A stretch of 33,699 nt of DNA from Candidatus Kapaibacterium sp. (GTDB lineage: Bacteria; Bacteroidota; Ignavibacteria; Kapaibacteriales; WFXC01): positions 1 to 33,699 of the forward strand of contig JALWJX010000125.1 of the NCBI GenBank assembly GCA_026996895.1, written 5' to 3'. Of this stretch, positions 1 to 9,999 are shown piece after piece; positions within the stretch are counted from its first letter, which is position 1, and the number at the start of each line of letters is the position of its first letter. The translations under genes and the position numbers were made by a program. The notes under the pieces are model-generated. The model did no database searches. It was not told the origin of the DNA and saw only the letters and a list, made by a program, of their open reading frames with translations.

Positions 1-6
1 CTGCTT

Positions 7-3000
7 TTAATCAAACTGTGCGGGCAGGCTAATCAGCGGAGCAAATGCAACGGTAATCCGCTGCGCTTCGATCGTCTTGCCATTGTCAGTAATACGCACA
101 TTCTCCAGATACTCGGACACGTAGCGATGCTCCAGCCGTGCGCTTTTGACCCATTTGCTCCACAAACCGAATTTTTCCAGTCCATCCCACCGCAGCGACC
201 AGTTGACGCGGGGAATCACCTTCTGGAGTGACGGCGGCAACCACGCCAGCGCTTCCATTCCTTCCGCAAAGGCTTCCGACAGCGCTTCTGCCAGCCGTTG
301 ATTTTTCGTCGCCGTGTCCAATCCCAACTGCTCGATCGCCTGCTTGCGCTCCTGATACAGAGCCACCACCCGTTCGACCGTATTGCCCGTTGGACTTACA
401 AACAGAATAGGCGGAAAAGAGAGAAACGTGCGTTGATAGCTCCGGGTTACAACGACGTTACTGGGCGTTGGAACGCCAGTTGCATCGGTTGTCACCGTTT
501 GATTTCGGTTATAGCTAAACGTGGAGCGCCATTGCAGATCCAGCTTCGCACGATCCCAGAGGGGACGGGACGTTCGCATTTCGATGCTGGTCTGCTGGGA
601 GAAATTGTCCAGCAGTACCGCATTGGGTGGGCGAATGCCCGGATAGGTGGTAAAGCGGAAAAAGGGAAAGTGGGAGCTGCTCTCGACCCGGAAACCGCCG
701 TGAGGACTGGCAACCAATCCCAGCTGGTAGGCTGCTGACGGACCAAAGCTGGGTGACTGCGGACGTCCAAAGGGAGCACGGAACAGCAGATTGGTCACGC
801 CACTGCCACCAATGACCCCCGTATTTTTGGAACTGTTACTCTGGCGGAAGTTCAGCGAAAGATTCTCATAGTCCAGGAAGATGCTGCGGAGCACCGCTCC
901 AACCGTTGCCCAGAATCCTTTCGGTTTCGCTTTTGCCGTATCCGGCGCCCGTGCTGGCGGCGCTCCCCGCCGACCGGGAATCAGCCGAGGACGCTTGCTT
1001 TCTGTTCCAAAAAGCTGATCTGCCAGCCCCTTGAGGCGGAAAGCAAACCCGAACGTGATGATGTTGTTCCACGAAGCTCGCTTAACGACATCACCCAAAT
1101 TCGGTGCTTTCTGCAGCGGACTTTCCCACGTGTAGTTGGTTGTAAAAGCACCGGTGGATGTTAGAAACCGTTCGACATCTCTGGAAAATGGAAAGATTCG
1201 TGGACGGAAGTTCACAGAAACCGTTTGCACAAAGCGATAGTCGTCACCCAGATCGACCAGCTTGTCGTTGTGCCAGATCATTCGATCCAGAATTTCCGAA
1301 AACGGACGCTGATTGCCCTGTGCATCTAACTCGTACGGCACCAGGGTGCTGTAGCCGCTGAAGGAATAATCGATGGTCGGATTGAGCCACCCCTTTTCCG
1401 ACAGTCGCCAGCTCAACTGGAATCGTCGGTTCGCAGAAAATGTTCGCAGCACGGGACTGGGGCGATTCAAAAAGCGGGATTGTTCCGTCTGCCGACTCCG
1501 ATTCAGTTTCAAATCGAAGCCAATGGTCGACGGTGCTAAGGAGAGTTTCCAGTCAGCAAAGGCTTTGAGCAGTGGAATGGATTTCGCCCACCCCAGCGGC
1601 TTGATCGTGTAAATCGGCGGAATAGTGACGCCATACTTAACGGAGAAATTCCACAACCACTTAAAGCGCTTTGCCACAACCGGCGATCGTTCAAAACGCT
1701 GGGAGTAATCAAACCCAAAGCTCCATCGGTTGAGCACATCGCGGATCAGCCAGAATCGGCTGGGAATTGCAATCTTGAAACCGGGCACGGCAATCCCGTC
1801 TTCAACAACCAGTGTTTGCGAACGCTGGCGCACTTCATCCCCGATCCGCTTTGCTTCCTCCGGCGACGCTCCCTGCTCCAGCGCCTTTCGCTCTGCCGCC
1901 TGTGCTGCTGCTTCCAAGTTGACGTCATTGTTCGCGACATAGAGCGGATTTTCAAACGATTCCCGGTGCGTCAGAGAAAACGGGATAGAAAACCGCTGGA
2001 GCGACTTGGGTAACAACTTTTCAAACTGCGCCCGCACCGCAAAGCTAAGCTGAGAGCGGGCAATCCGATCGCCGAACCGTTCTTCCAGCCGGTGGAAATT
2101 CGGATTCCGGACATTGTAGGAAAGGTTCATCGAGGCAAAATCGGATAGATTCAGCTCGGAGTACGCCACAGCCGCCCAATCCGGCGTATCTTCAGCACCG
2201 ACCAATCGCAATTCATCCACCCACATCGTGGTTGTCAGCGTGTTTGGAAATCGCTCTTTGGGATTTGCGATCCCGAAGCCAACAAAGCGGACTGCCGTGA
2301 GCGTCGGATTGCCCCGGATCACATAGACGGTCTGGGGATCGGTCGAGGACGGAAACTGCTGGCGTTCGTACAACTGCAGGGAATCGCGCAATTGTTTGAT
2401 CGCTGTTAGCTCTCGCAAATCAATCGAAATTTCCCGCCATCCTCGCAGCAGCGGGCGTCGAACTTCATAGTAGTTGAGCGAATCGGTACCGAAGCGAATA
2501 AAGCCAATAGCAACCGGCGTCTGTCCGGGATACACCGTATCGGGCATCGTGCCATCGCCGTGGAAAAAGACCTTCATTTCCCGATAGTTGAACAGGTCCT
2601 TCGTGCTATAAAAATACCGAACTGCCATCCGTTCCTCACCAAAGCGCAGATTCTTCACGCTGACCGCCAGCGACTGCTCATTTAAAAAGAGCTCTTTGAG
2701 CGGATCCGGATTTGCCAGTTGCCGCGGAGGGCGCACGCCAGGGGGAAGGGTGTAATAATCCGGCGGTCCACTGTTTTCCTCGCGGTTAACAAATGAAACA
2801 CTCAGTACCGTATCGTAGTCAACGCCGGGAACCGGCGCTTTCCGCCATTGTGATCCTGCCAGAATCCAGTCAGCAATTCGCAGCCGGACTTTTCCGCCTT
2901 TGAACCACACCCGCACATACTGGATGTTGGAAAACGACGGATTGCCCACCTTGCGATAGCCGGTACGCAGCGGAATGCGATACAAATACCACCCTTTGTT

Positions 3001-6000
3001 GCCACCGCCAACGATCTGGGGATTGCGTGCAGGATCCGGATCCAGATTCACTTCGTAGGAAAAGTAACTGTTTTCCAGCATAATTGTCTGCCCATTGTTG
3101 GGATTGAGCACCTCCTGATCCGGCACCTGCGTTTGCACATAAGTTCCATTGCCTTCGTGCCGGTTGAACTTGATAAAATCCTGTTCTGTCTGGGCGCTGG
3201 GCGTTTTTTCAAAATCAAAAGCAAAATTATCCCGCGACGGATCATCCTCTAAGTTGAGCGGGTACGGATACTGCGCTTTTTCCTGTTCGTCGCTCCACTG
3301 ATCCAGCCCGACATCTTCCCCCTCATCCAGAATGCCATTGGGAATAGGGTTGGCATCGGTAATGCCATCTTCGGTGTTCAATGTTTGATTGGGGATCACA
3401 TCCTCGCTAATCTGCCCCAGATCAATGAACATCCGGGCACCTGGATCTTTGTGCTCGATTTTCATCATAATCTCGATGTACTCGATGTTTTCAGCATCGA
3501 AGTTGGTGTTGTAGGAAGAAAGCAGGCGCATCATTCCGCCCCAGATCCGCCGTTTGTTCTCCTGCACAAACCGGTGTTGTGCAGGATCGTAAATGGGGTT
3601 CAGGGTATCCAGAAACTCCGGATTTGGATTGTAAATGCCTCGAATGTCGGGGGTAAAAACAATGCGCAGGACAGAAAAATTCTGGCTTCCCGGCGCAACG
3701 TCCTTGTTGGGATAGACCTCTTTGTACGGCGTTCGCCCGATAAAATACCGGTACCAGTAGAGCTGTCCCCGATAGAGCGCCGCCATACTGTCAGTTGGCG
3801 CAATGGAGGAATCCACCGGCGGAGAGGAATACTGCCAGAACTCTGGCATCAACCCCAGGTAGATGTTCCGTTCTGCTCCTTCAAAGTTATCCAGATACGC
3901 AACGGACTGCTGCCGATCGCTGGGCACATCCGACTTCCGCTTGTTCGGATCCGGTAGCATCATCGCCCATTCTCCCCGCAGCAGCAGTGAAGAGGGTGCT
4001 TTCAGGTTGGAAAACAGCGGTAAGGTTCGCAACGCATCGGTCAGCCACGGCGCTTTGACCTCCATTTCTCCATCGAAGCCGAACATTACATTGCTGACCG
4101 GCTCATCGCCCAGGCGCACCTGGTCGACCTGCAAAGATTGATCGTATGCCATAAATGTCATCCCCAGATTGCTCCGCACCGATCGCGACCGGAGAATGGT
4201 TTTCATATCCAGATCGGCGCGAAGTCCCACCAGCGTCCGGGTGCTGAGGTTAAAAATGTCGTTCTGTTCGTACTCGATCTCCAGATTCGCATTCGGCAAC
4301 GTCGCCCGCGGATCCAGAATCCGCACCGAGCCGCTGAAATACTCAACGGTGTAGTCCTTCCCTTCCTTGAGCGGAACGCCATCCAGGTAGACCTTAACAC
4401 TGCCGGGCGTCAGGTTGAAAGCACCGGGGAGCACAATGCGATTGCCAGATCGACCGGTCACATCGGCAACGATGATAAACCGATCGCGTTCGGTCTGCAA
4501 GCGTGCAATTTCGCGAGTCGTATCATAGACCGCCGGATAAATGAAGCGATCTGCTAACTGGGGCGTCCCCAGTTGCGTGAAGTAGTCGATCAGCCGCTGA
4601 CGGAATGGCTCCAGGTCGGGGAAAATAATTTCACCACGCTGAGGATTAAAGAACACGCCGGAGTTGATGTCGAATTCTCCATCTGGCTGCGGTTCTCCCG
4701 TGGTATTGTTACGCTGATCCACCCGCAAAATGGTCACCAGCTTATCCTGCGTCCCTTCCAGCACGTCCGATGAATCGTTGGAGGAACGGATGTACCAGAT
4801 AGCAATCTTCGTCCCGTTCAACGACACATTGGTCATTCCCAGCGAGTAAATGTTCTTCATCTGCCGCTCCCACAGCGATCGGAACGCCGGCTGCATATTG
4901 GGACGGTAGACCAGTTTGAGAATGAGCGTGTCTTTTTCCCCAATCGAGTTGGAAAACGTGCCGTAGATCAGATCATCTTCTTTGGCGCTGGTTGGACCTT
5001 CGATGCGGTATGCAACCGCATAGGTACGATCGCGGCGCAGGGTGTAGATCGTCAGCGTTCCGAGATTCGGATCGTAGTGGTAGCTGTTTTTATTCAACCG
5101 GACGAACGTTCCGCGCTCCACTTTCCCTGCACTTCCCTGCTCAATTTTGACCCGCTTCAAAGCAGGGTCGTAGCTTTCTCCCACCCGGATTGGTGGCAAA
5201 TCGGCATAGGCAACGCCTTCCGTTGCACGGAGCGCCGCCTCTTTGACATCGACCGTACTTTCCCAGACCTCAATATCTTTCACCCGAAGCGGTGCCGCCG
5301 ATGGGGGGATCACCGGTGTGCTGTACTGAAAGTACGCTTTGTACACCGGCTTGTACGCAGTGTCCAGGAAAAAGTGATTTTCGGCATAATCGTAAGCGTG
5401 GAGCACAATTCGCTGGCGCGTTGCGCCGCCACGAACCCGAATCGTTCGCCGCTGCCCCCGCTTCTGGGACCCGATGGTTTTCAGAAACAAAGGACCAAAC
5501 TGGAAATCAGCCGCAACGCCGAACAGCGCCTGACTGCTGCCGATCAACGTCGACGGCGTCTGGAATTTGACGTTCCCGGCTTCAACCTTCTTGATAATGT
5601 CATCGTCTTCGCCCTCGAATCCAATTTTGAACTTGTTGTCAAACTCAAACTGCCGCCGGGTATTCCAGTCTACCCCTAACTTCAATTTATCACCAACCTT
5701 GCCGGAAACGTTGATCTGGATGTCCTGAGAAAAGATCGGTCCTGACTGCACCTGCCCGAATGCCGATGCGGTACCGAGCGACTGACTATCCCACCGCCAT
5801 CCTGCCCGCACATTGACCTCACCGTTCACATTGATGCTGATGGTCGGCTTCCCAAAAATGCTGCTCAAAGGATTCGGAGGAATGGGAATGGAAATGGTTG
5901 CTGCCTGCTTGAGCAGATCCACAATGTCGGAAGGTTGAAAAGCCTTGCTCACATCGTACGCGTACAGCAACGAATCGTAAATCTTCTGCTGAATCTGCGT

Positions 6001-6306
6001 TTTCCGCCATACGAGAAAAGAATCGAGGTTAAAAATCCGGGCGGTCGGCTCGCCAGCGTGCTTATATCGCACAAACCAGAGAGAATCCACCAGAAGAAAA
6101 TCCGTAGAGTCCCGGTCTCCGGGCTTCGGCATAAAGAGTCGGCGGCGATACTCAGCCACCGTCGGATCTGCGGACGGCAGGAGCGAATCGGGCAGTTTGG
6201 GTTTGAGGAAATGCGAAGGGGTGAAATCAAAGTGCGGCGACTGTGCTGTTGCGACATTGAGCACGCACCAGAGACAGCATACCACCCCTGCTGCCCGAAT
6301 CAACAT
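7..6306 (-). CDS. sprA: SprA, T9SS outer-membrane translocon
   Basis: Giant cell-surface protein SprA (also called Sov), the beta-barrel channel through which type IX secretion cargo crosses the outer membrane. About 2,099 residues, slightly shorter than Flavobacterium SprA. Visible family signatures include IIKKVEAGNVKFQ near residue 240, followed by a conserved stretch on Ser/Gln-rich and 'LFGV' segments. A second SprA_N-like block lies around residues 1000-1100, and aromatic-rich beta strands run to the C-terminus. I chose the ATG at 6306 because it gives a clean Sec signal peptide (LIRAAGVVCCLWCVLNVATA, then QS). The frame stays open to a TTG at 6348, which would put an acidic stretch in front of the signal. 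It lies about 240 nt downstream of murE on the same strand. A putative T9SS cargo gene sits two genes upstream. Identity is secure; the exact start is not. Confidence 0.95.
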   Translation of the reverse strand: MLIRAAGVVCCLWCVLNVATAQSPHFDFTPSHFLKPKLPDSLLPSADPTVAEYRRRLFMPKPGDRDSTDFLLVDSLWFVRYKHAGEPTARIFNLDSFLVWRKTQIQQKIYDSLLYAYDVSKAFQPSDIVDLLKQAATISIPIPPNPLSSIFGKPTISINVNGEVNVRAGWRWDSQSLGTASAFGQVQSGPIFSQDIQINVSGKVGDKLKLGVDWNTRRQFEFDNKFKIGFEGEDDDIIKKVEAGNVKFQTPSTLIGSSQALFGVAADFQFGPLFLKTIGSQKRGQRRTIRVRGGATRQRIVLHAYDYAENHFFLDTAYKPVYKAYFQYSTPVIPPSAAPLRVKDIEVWESTVDVKEAALRATEGVAYADLPPIRVGESYDPALKRVKIEQGSAGKVERGTFVRLNKNSYHYDPNLGTLTIYTLRRDRTYAVAYRIEGPTSAKEDDLIYGTFSNSIGEKDTLILKLVYRPNMQPAFRSLWERQMKNIYSLGMTNVSLNGTKIAIWYIRSSNDSSDVLEGTQDKLVTILRVDQRNNTTGEPQPDGEFDINSGVFFNPQRGEIIFPDLEPFRQRLIDYFTQLGTPQLADRFIYPAVYDTTREIARLQTERDRFIIVADVTGRSGNRIVLPGAFNLTPGSVKVYLDGVPLKEGKDYTVEYFSGSVRILDPRATLPNANLEIEYEQNDIFNLSTRTLVGLRADLDMKTILRSRSVRSNLGMTFMAYDQSLQVDQVRLGDEPVSNVMFGFDGEMEVKAPWLTDALRTLPLFSNLKAPSSLLLRGEWAMMLPDPNKRKSDVPSDRQQSVAYLDNFEGAERNIYLGLMPEFWQYSSPPVDSSIAPTDSMAALYRGQLYWYRYFIGRTPYKEVYPNKDVAPGSQNFSVLRIVFTPDIRGIYNPNPEFLDTLNPIYDPAQHRFVQENKRRIWGGMMRLLSSYNTNFDAENIEYIEIMMKIEHKDPGARMFIDLGQISEDVIPNQTLNTEDGITDANPIPNGILDEGEDVGLDQWSDEQEKAQYPYPLNLEDDPSRDNFAFDFEKTPSAQTEQDFIKFNRHEGNGTYVQTQVPDQEVLNPNNGQTIMLENSYFSYEVNLDPDPARNPQIVGGGNKGWYLYRIPLRTGYRKVGNPSFSNIQYVRVWFKGGKVRLRIADWILAGSQWRKAPVPGVDYDTVLSVSFVNREENSGPPDYYTLPPGVRPPRQLANPDPLKELFLNEQSLAVSVKNLRFGEERMAVRYFYSTKDLFNYREMKVFFHGDGTMPDTVYPGQTPVAIGFIRFGTDSLNYYEVRRPLLRGWREISIDLRELTAIKQLRDSLQLYERQQFPSSTDPQTVYVIRGNPTLTAVRFVGFGIANPKERFPNTLTTTMWVDELRLVGAEDTPDWAAVAYSELNLSDFASMNLSYNVRNPNFHRLEERFGDRIARSQLSFAVRAQFEKLLPKSLQRFSIPFSLTHRESFENPLYVANNDVNLEAAAQAAERKALEQGASPEEAKRIGDEVRQRSQTLVVEDGIAVPGFKIAIPSRFWLIRDVLNRWSFGFDYSQRFERSPVVAKRFKWLWNFSVKYGVTIPPIYTIKPLGWAKSIPLLKAFADWKLSLAPSTIGFDLKLNRSRQTEQSRFLNRPSPVLRTFSANRRFQLSWRLSEKGWLNPTIDYSFSGYSTLVPYELDAQGNQRPFSEILDRMIWHNDKLVDLGDDYRFVQTVSVNFRPRIFPFSRDVERFLTSTGAFTTNYTWESPLQKAPNLGDVVKRASWNNIITFGFAFRLKGLADQLFGTESKRPRLIPGRRGAPPARAPDTAKAKPKGFWATVGAVLRSIFLDYENLSLNFRQSNSSKNTGVIGGSGVTNLLFRAPFGRPQSPSFGPSAAYQLGLVASPHGGFRVESSSHFPFFRFTTYPGIRPPNAVLLDNFSQQTSIEMRTSRPLWDRAKLDLQWRSTFSYNRNQTVTTDATGVPTPSNVVVTRSYQRTFLSFPPILFVSPTGNTVERVVALYQERKQAIEQLGLDTATKNQRLAEALSEAFAEGMEALAWLPPSLQKVIPRVNWSLRWDGLEKFGLWSKWVKSARLEHRYVSEYLENVRITDNGKTIEAQRITVAFAPLISLPAQFD

Positions 6307-6549
6307 CCGCTTGTCTGCGTATTCGGCTGAAAACTTCACCTGTTCCAATCTGCTTTCTGTCGTACACGGTAGCTGTCGCTCAACGGTGGGATTTCTCCTT
6401 GTTACACATTAGCCGCACCCCTGGAAGCGCACGTTGCAGCGTACATTCACCGTCAGCCAAGATCAGCATTCCCTGGCAATGCCAGCGGACATCGGCGCTC
6501 CCGGTTACCGGGCATACTCGTCTTAGCGTGTATACCGTTTTACCTGTGT

Positions 6550-8037
6550 TTACCTTTTGCCCTCTTTTGCTACCCATTCTCGCACAACCTGTTGGTCAGA
6601 AAACGGAATCCGCTGTGTTCCGATAATTTGTTCCTGCTCATGCCCTTTGCCGGCAATACAGACGACATCTTCAGATGTTGCCAGCGACAAAGCGGTTACA
6701 ATGGCATTTGTACGATCAAGCTCCACAATCATTTTGTCTTGCAACGCTGCCGGCACCCCGGCAACAATATCTGCGGCAATGCGGGCTGGATCTTCTGTTC
6801 GGGGATTGTCCGAGGTGATAATTACGAGATCAGCACGTTGCGCTGCAATTGCTCCCATCAACGGGCGTTTCTGCCGATCGCGATCGCCTCCGCATCCAAA
6901 GACGCAGATCAGACGCTTCCGATGGGTTCCCATCCACTGCCGCAGTCCTTCCAGCAGTTTGCGCAGCGCATCGGGCGTATGGGCATAATCGACCACAGCG
7001 AATGCTCCATTCGGCAATGCAAAGGGCTCCAGCCGTCCCGGCGGTAGATTCAGGTGTGGCAGAACGGAAAGGATCTTCTCGACGGAAATTCCCAGGGCAT
7101 CGACCACGCAAAGCGCTGCGGCAAGATTCCACACCATAAAGGGTGCCAGAAACGGCAGGGATAGCTCGTACCGGTGCTCCCCGATCCTGAGCGTCGCTGT
7201 CAATCCATCCAGTGCTGGAGTGGTTGCTTCAATGCGGACGAATACCTCCGGATGCTGACCGTAAAATCGCACCATCGCACGAGTGTGGCGCTGGAAAAAG
7301 GGCGTCCACGGATCGTCCCGGTTGAATACCGCTACAGCCCTCTCCGAGAGCTGCTGAAAAAGCCGCGCTTTGGCAGCCGCATACCGCTCCATTGTACTGT
7401 GGTAGTCCAGGTGATCCTGCGTGAGATTGGTCAACACACCGGCTGCAAAGGAGAGTCCTTCGGTCCGATGCTGGTCCAGAGCGTGCGAGCTGGTCTCCAT
7501 TGCCACAAAGCGAACTCCTGCCACACTGAGCTTCTGGAGCCACTGCCAGAGGATCACAGGATCCGGTGTGGTATACCCCGTGGCGTGCCAGCATCCATTC
7601 CAGTAGACTCCCAGCGTACCAATGACCGCTGCCGAACGGTCAGCAGCCGCAAGCAACTGATGGAGAAACCACGCCACCGACGTCTTGCCATTCGTCCCGG
7701 TCACACCGATCAGTTGCAGGCGCAGCTCGCCATACCAGTTGCGAAGGATCCGCCCCAGCGCCTGCCGGGCATTGGCAACGGCCACCCGTGGAAGATCGGG
7801 AAAATGCGAGCGCAGAAAGGGCGCCATCGACGGCTGTACAACTACGGCGACAGCCCCCCGGCGGAGCGCTTCGGACAAAAAATTTCTCGCCCGCGGCGAA
7901 TCCTCGAGAGTGAGCACAAAGAGCATTCCGGGTTCAACCCGTCCGGAGTGATGTTCTACGCCTCCAACGCTTACGTCGAGATCACCGGAAACCTCAAGCA
8001 CCGGCACACCATCCAGCAACTGCTTCAACGGGACCAT
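6550..8037 (-). CDS. murE: UDP-N-acetylmuramoyl-L-alanyl-D-glutamate--2,6-diaminopimelate ligase MurE
   Basis: Cytoplasmic Mur ligase that adds the third amino acid of the peptidoglycan stem peptide, using ATP. 495 residues, the usual length. The ATP-binding motif GTNGKTS is at residues 114-120. The C-terminal domain has the DNPR signature near residue 410, which marks enzymes that add meso-diaminopimelate rather than lysine, consistent with a Gram-negative wall. Start is ATG at 8037, inside the end of the preceding cargo gene (13-nt overlap), so translation is probably coupled to it. It is unusual that murE here is not followed by murF/mraY and the rest of a division and cell-wall cluster; downstream comes sprA. 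A 200-nt spacer follows its stop, without a clear intrinsic terminator. Confidence 0.96.
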   Translation of the reverse strand: MVPLKQLLDGVPVLEVSGDLDVSVGGVEHHSGRVEPGMLFVLTLEDSPRARNFLSEALRRGAVAVVVQPSMAPFLRSHFPDLPRVAVANARQALGRILRNWYGELRLQLIGVTGTNGKTSVAWFLHQLLAAADRSAAVIGTLGVYWNGCWHATGYTTPDPVILWQWLQKLSVAGVRFVAMETSSHALDQHRTEGLSFAAGVLTNLTQDHLDYHSTMERYAAAKARLFQQLSERAVAVFNRDDPWTPFFQRHTRAMVRFYGQHPEVFVRIEATTPALDGLTATLRIGEHRYELSLPFLAPFMVWNLAAALCVVDALGISVEKILSVLPHLNLPPGRLEPFALPNGAFAVVDYAHTPDALRKLLEGLRQWMGTHRKRLICVFGCGGDRDRQKRPLMGAIAAQRADLVIITSDNPRTEDPARIAADIVAGVPAALQDKMIVELDRTNAIVTALSLATSEDVVCIAGKGHEQEQIIGTQRIPFSDQQVVREWVAKEGKR

Positions 8038-8915
8038 CCGCCGCCAACACCGGTTGCAGCAACAACAAACGCCTGTGACTGCTGCGCTGAGGAAACGACT
8101 ACCAGATACACACCGGGCACCGGGAGAGAAAACGCAGCCGGTAGTGCGCTGACGGTGCGGCGCTCCACGACCCGTCCCCGAAGGGTATACAATGCAACAT
8201 AAAACGGCACACCCGAACCGGTCAGGAGCAGTCGTCCTCCAGCAACGATCGGTTGCACCTCCAGCGCCACCTGCGATTCCGGCACCAGATGCAATCCCAC
8301 GACAGCGTCCAGATCGAATCCAGAGATCACGGGACTCCAGTACGGATGATCGGGATTTTCTGCAACCATTCGAGAAATGTCCCGAATTTTGATAAACCGA
8401 ACCGAGTCGACCCCAATCGTTGCCAGATCAAAAGCATCGCCACCACTTTCCGCCGGATCGAAAGGATTCCCCGCGCCATTGGTCGGCGTTCTTCCAGCAC
8501 ATCCTTCCAGCGACAGGGAATCAAAGGGAAAAGGGACGAAGTGTGTGCCGTCGCGGCTAACGCTCACTTCGGCAGGTTCAGCAAAAATTTTTCCATTCCC
8601 ATAGGCAAAAGCATTCTCAAAGACGGTGAAATCCGGACCGGGACCATCGACCAGCACAAAATTTTTCCACCCGACGACGATGACCCCATCCATTCCCAGG
8701 GAACAGATCTGGCGTGGATCGGAGCTGGGGACATTCCAGCGGGCATTCGTATCCGGCAATCCAAAAATGTTCTGCGGAAAAAACGCCGGCGACTGCCCCA
8801 CCGCCTGCCCGCTGCCAGGGTGGAACCAGTACACCGTATCAATGCCAGAGTGGACGTACTGCGCCCACGCGGGAGAAAGCGCCACAAGCACCCCAAGACC
8901 ATACCACAGCCACAT
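8025..8915 (-). CDS. Secreted protein with T9SS-like C-terminal sorting domain
   Basis: 296-residue exported protein of unknown function. A short Sec signal peptide (MWLWYGLGVLVALSPAWA) is followed by a globular domain of about 185 residues rich in Asp/Gly/Phe. Motifs such as GPGPDFTVFENAF and a late SGFDLDAV are typical of a conserved family of extracellular proteins often labelled 'cell surface protein'. The last ~75 residues form a beta-rich module with VALYTLRGRVV and a PGVYLVVV strand, the pattern of a type A T9SS C-terminal sorting domain. The protein therefore probably leaves the cell through a SprA-type channel such as the one encoded two genes downstream. Start ATG at 8915 has a GGGAG ribosome-binding site 8-9 nt ahead. 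Its 3' end overlaps murE. The sorting-domain assignment is by pattern only. Confidence 0.8.
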   Translation of the reverse strand: MWLWYGLGVLVALSPAWAQYVHSGIDTVYWFHPGSGQAVGQSPAFFPQNIFGLPDTNARWNVPSSDPRQICSLGMDGVIVVGWKNFVLVDGPGPDFTVFENAFAYGNGKIFAEPAEVSVSRDGTHFVPFPFDSLSLEGCAGRTPTNGAGNPFDPAESGGDAFDLATIGVDSVRFIKIRDISRMVAENPDHPYWSPVISGFDLDAVVGLHLVPESQVALEVQPIVAGGRLLLTGSGVPFYVALYTLRGRVVERRTVSALPAAFSLPVPGVYLVVVSSAQQSQAFVVAATGVGGGWSR

Positions 8916-9015
8916 CCGCCACTCCCATTTGTTAACCAGTAGGGAAACGCACAGCCCCGCCGTTTATTCCATCGCCGGTGTCGCGCAGGCACGCCAGCGT
9001 TTGCCAGCACACACC

Positions 9016-9160
9016 GGGAGCGCCTCTCTGGGAGCCCCGGCTTCAGCCGGCACCAACTGGAGCGCCGGCTTTAGCCGGCAAAAGATGCACCCTAAAGGGT
9101 GCGCTCCCAGTAAATGCACCCTAAAGGGTGCGCTCCCAGTAACTGGAGCGCCGGCTTTGT
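9016..9160. repeat. Palindromic repeat cluster A
   Basis: Cluster of short GC-rich palindromes between the divergent cargo gene and methyltransferase gene. GGAGCCCCGGCTTCAGCCGG begins at 9031; GGAGCGCCGGCTTTAGCCGG begins at 9059 and is partly repeated at 9145-9158. A 29-bp unit containing GCACCCTAAAGGGTGC is present twice in exact tandem, at 9085-9113 and 9114-9142. GCCGGC-TTTA-GCCGGC and GCACCC-TAAA-GGGTGC are perfect 6-bp hairpins with 4-nt loops. The same units recur at 26085-26360 and 31940-32135. Confidence 0.85.
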
Positions 9161-9999
9161 CAATAGCAGACACAGTGGTACAGCCCAGCTCTTTTCTCTC
9201 CTATTCGCATTTGTGCCGACGAACGTTGGTGTTGCCAACATCGGCTTTCGCCAGTTCCTTGGTACGCAAACGGGTGCACGCCAGAGTGATGGGAAGGAGA
9301 CTCGGCGCTCACGGACGATTCATTGGTTGATTCTATGGATGTTATGTGATGCTCTCGCCCCCGATTTCCCTCTCCCAGAGAGAAAAAGCACGAGGAATGC
9401 CGATTCTCGCTACCATGCTCTGGCAAGTACAATAGGGCAGCGCGGAAATCGTTCCCTTCGGCGGATAATAAAAAATTTCTGACAAATTTGGGAATCAATG
9501 AACACAATTGCCTTAGAGCACTGGTCACGGGAAGTTGGCTATGCTTTGCGTGCACCGGTGGATGTCCTCAAGTTCAAAGGAAGCAATCAGCAGCGAGGGT
9601 ATGAGCGGGCAGGAGTGGAAGGGGTTAAGCGGAAAGTTGATGTATGGACTAAGCGTCAATTCAGGCAACCCACGAAACGCGCTGCTCAATGCCCACCGTC
9701 CGGTGGTGCTTGCTCTGGACAGTCCCCAGGAGTTAAAAATCCCCGGACCTCAAGGCAAAGCCTGATCACTCAGCTATCTGGGCTGCGGCGTCGGACAGAA
9801 AAAGCAGCATCTGATGTCGGTGTATTAGCCACTGAACAGCGCCTTCGAGCACGAACACCTCGATTCCAACCCCAACAGTGTGTTGCAGCCGAGCCAATCC
9901 AGAGGCTGGGGTCCATAGTCGAGCTTTCAACTGGCCTGCGCACAGTCACAAGGCGGAGAAATGCCGATCATCAGAAGTTGACATACGAAAGGAGCATTG
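9161..9999. other. Gap without a convincing gene, upstream of the methyltransferase
   Basis: About 840 nt between repeat cluster A and the first gene of the NurA-HerA block. Open frames here (for example plus strand 9498-10022 and 9535-9765, minus strand 9160-9555) lack ribosome-binding sites, recognisable domains and protein-like composition. An AT-rich patch at 9466-9495 could hold promoter elements, but I found no convincing box pair. AAGGAG at 9989-9994 is the ribosome-binding site of the following gene. The stretch may be decayed DNA at the edge of a transferred block, or may contain an RNA I cannot recognise. Confidence 0.5.

Noticed and set aside
7174-8202. 342-codon open frame on the plus strand
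   Set aside because: It lies entirely antisense to murE and the cargo gene, both with clear motifs; its translation has no domain or ribosome-binding site.
9085-9142. CRISPR-like tandem repeat
   Set aside because: Two copies only, directly adjacent, without spacers, and each is a hairpin unit found elsewhere; no cas genes in the window.
9978-9983. TTGACA as a -35 box for the methyltransferase gene
   Set aside because: Only 17 nt separate its end from the start codon, leaving no room for a -10 box and leader, and the sigma-70 pattern is not the main one in this group.
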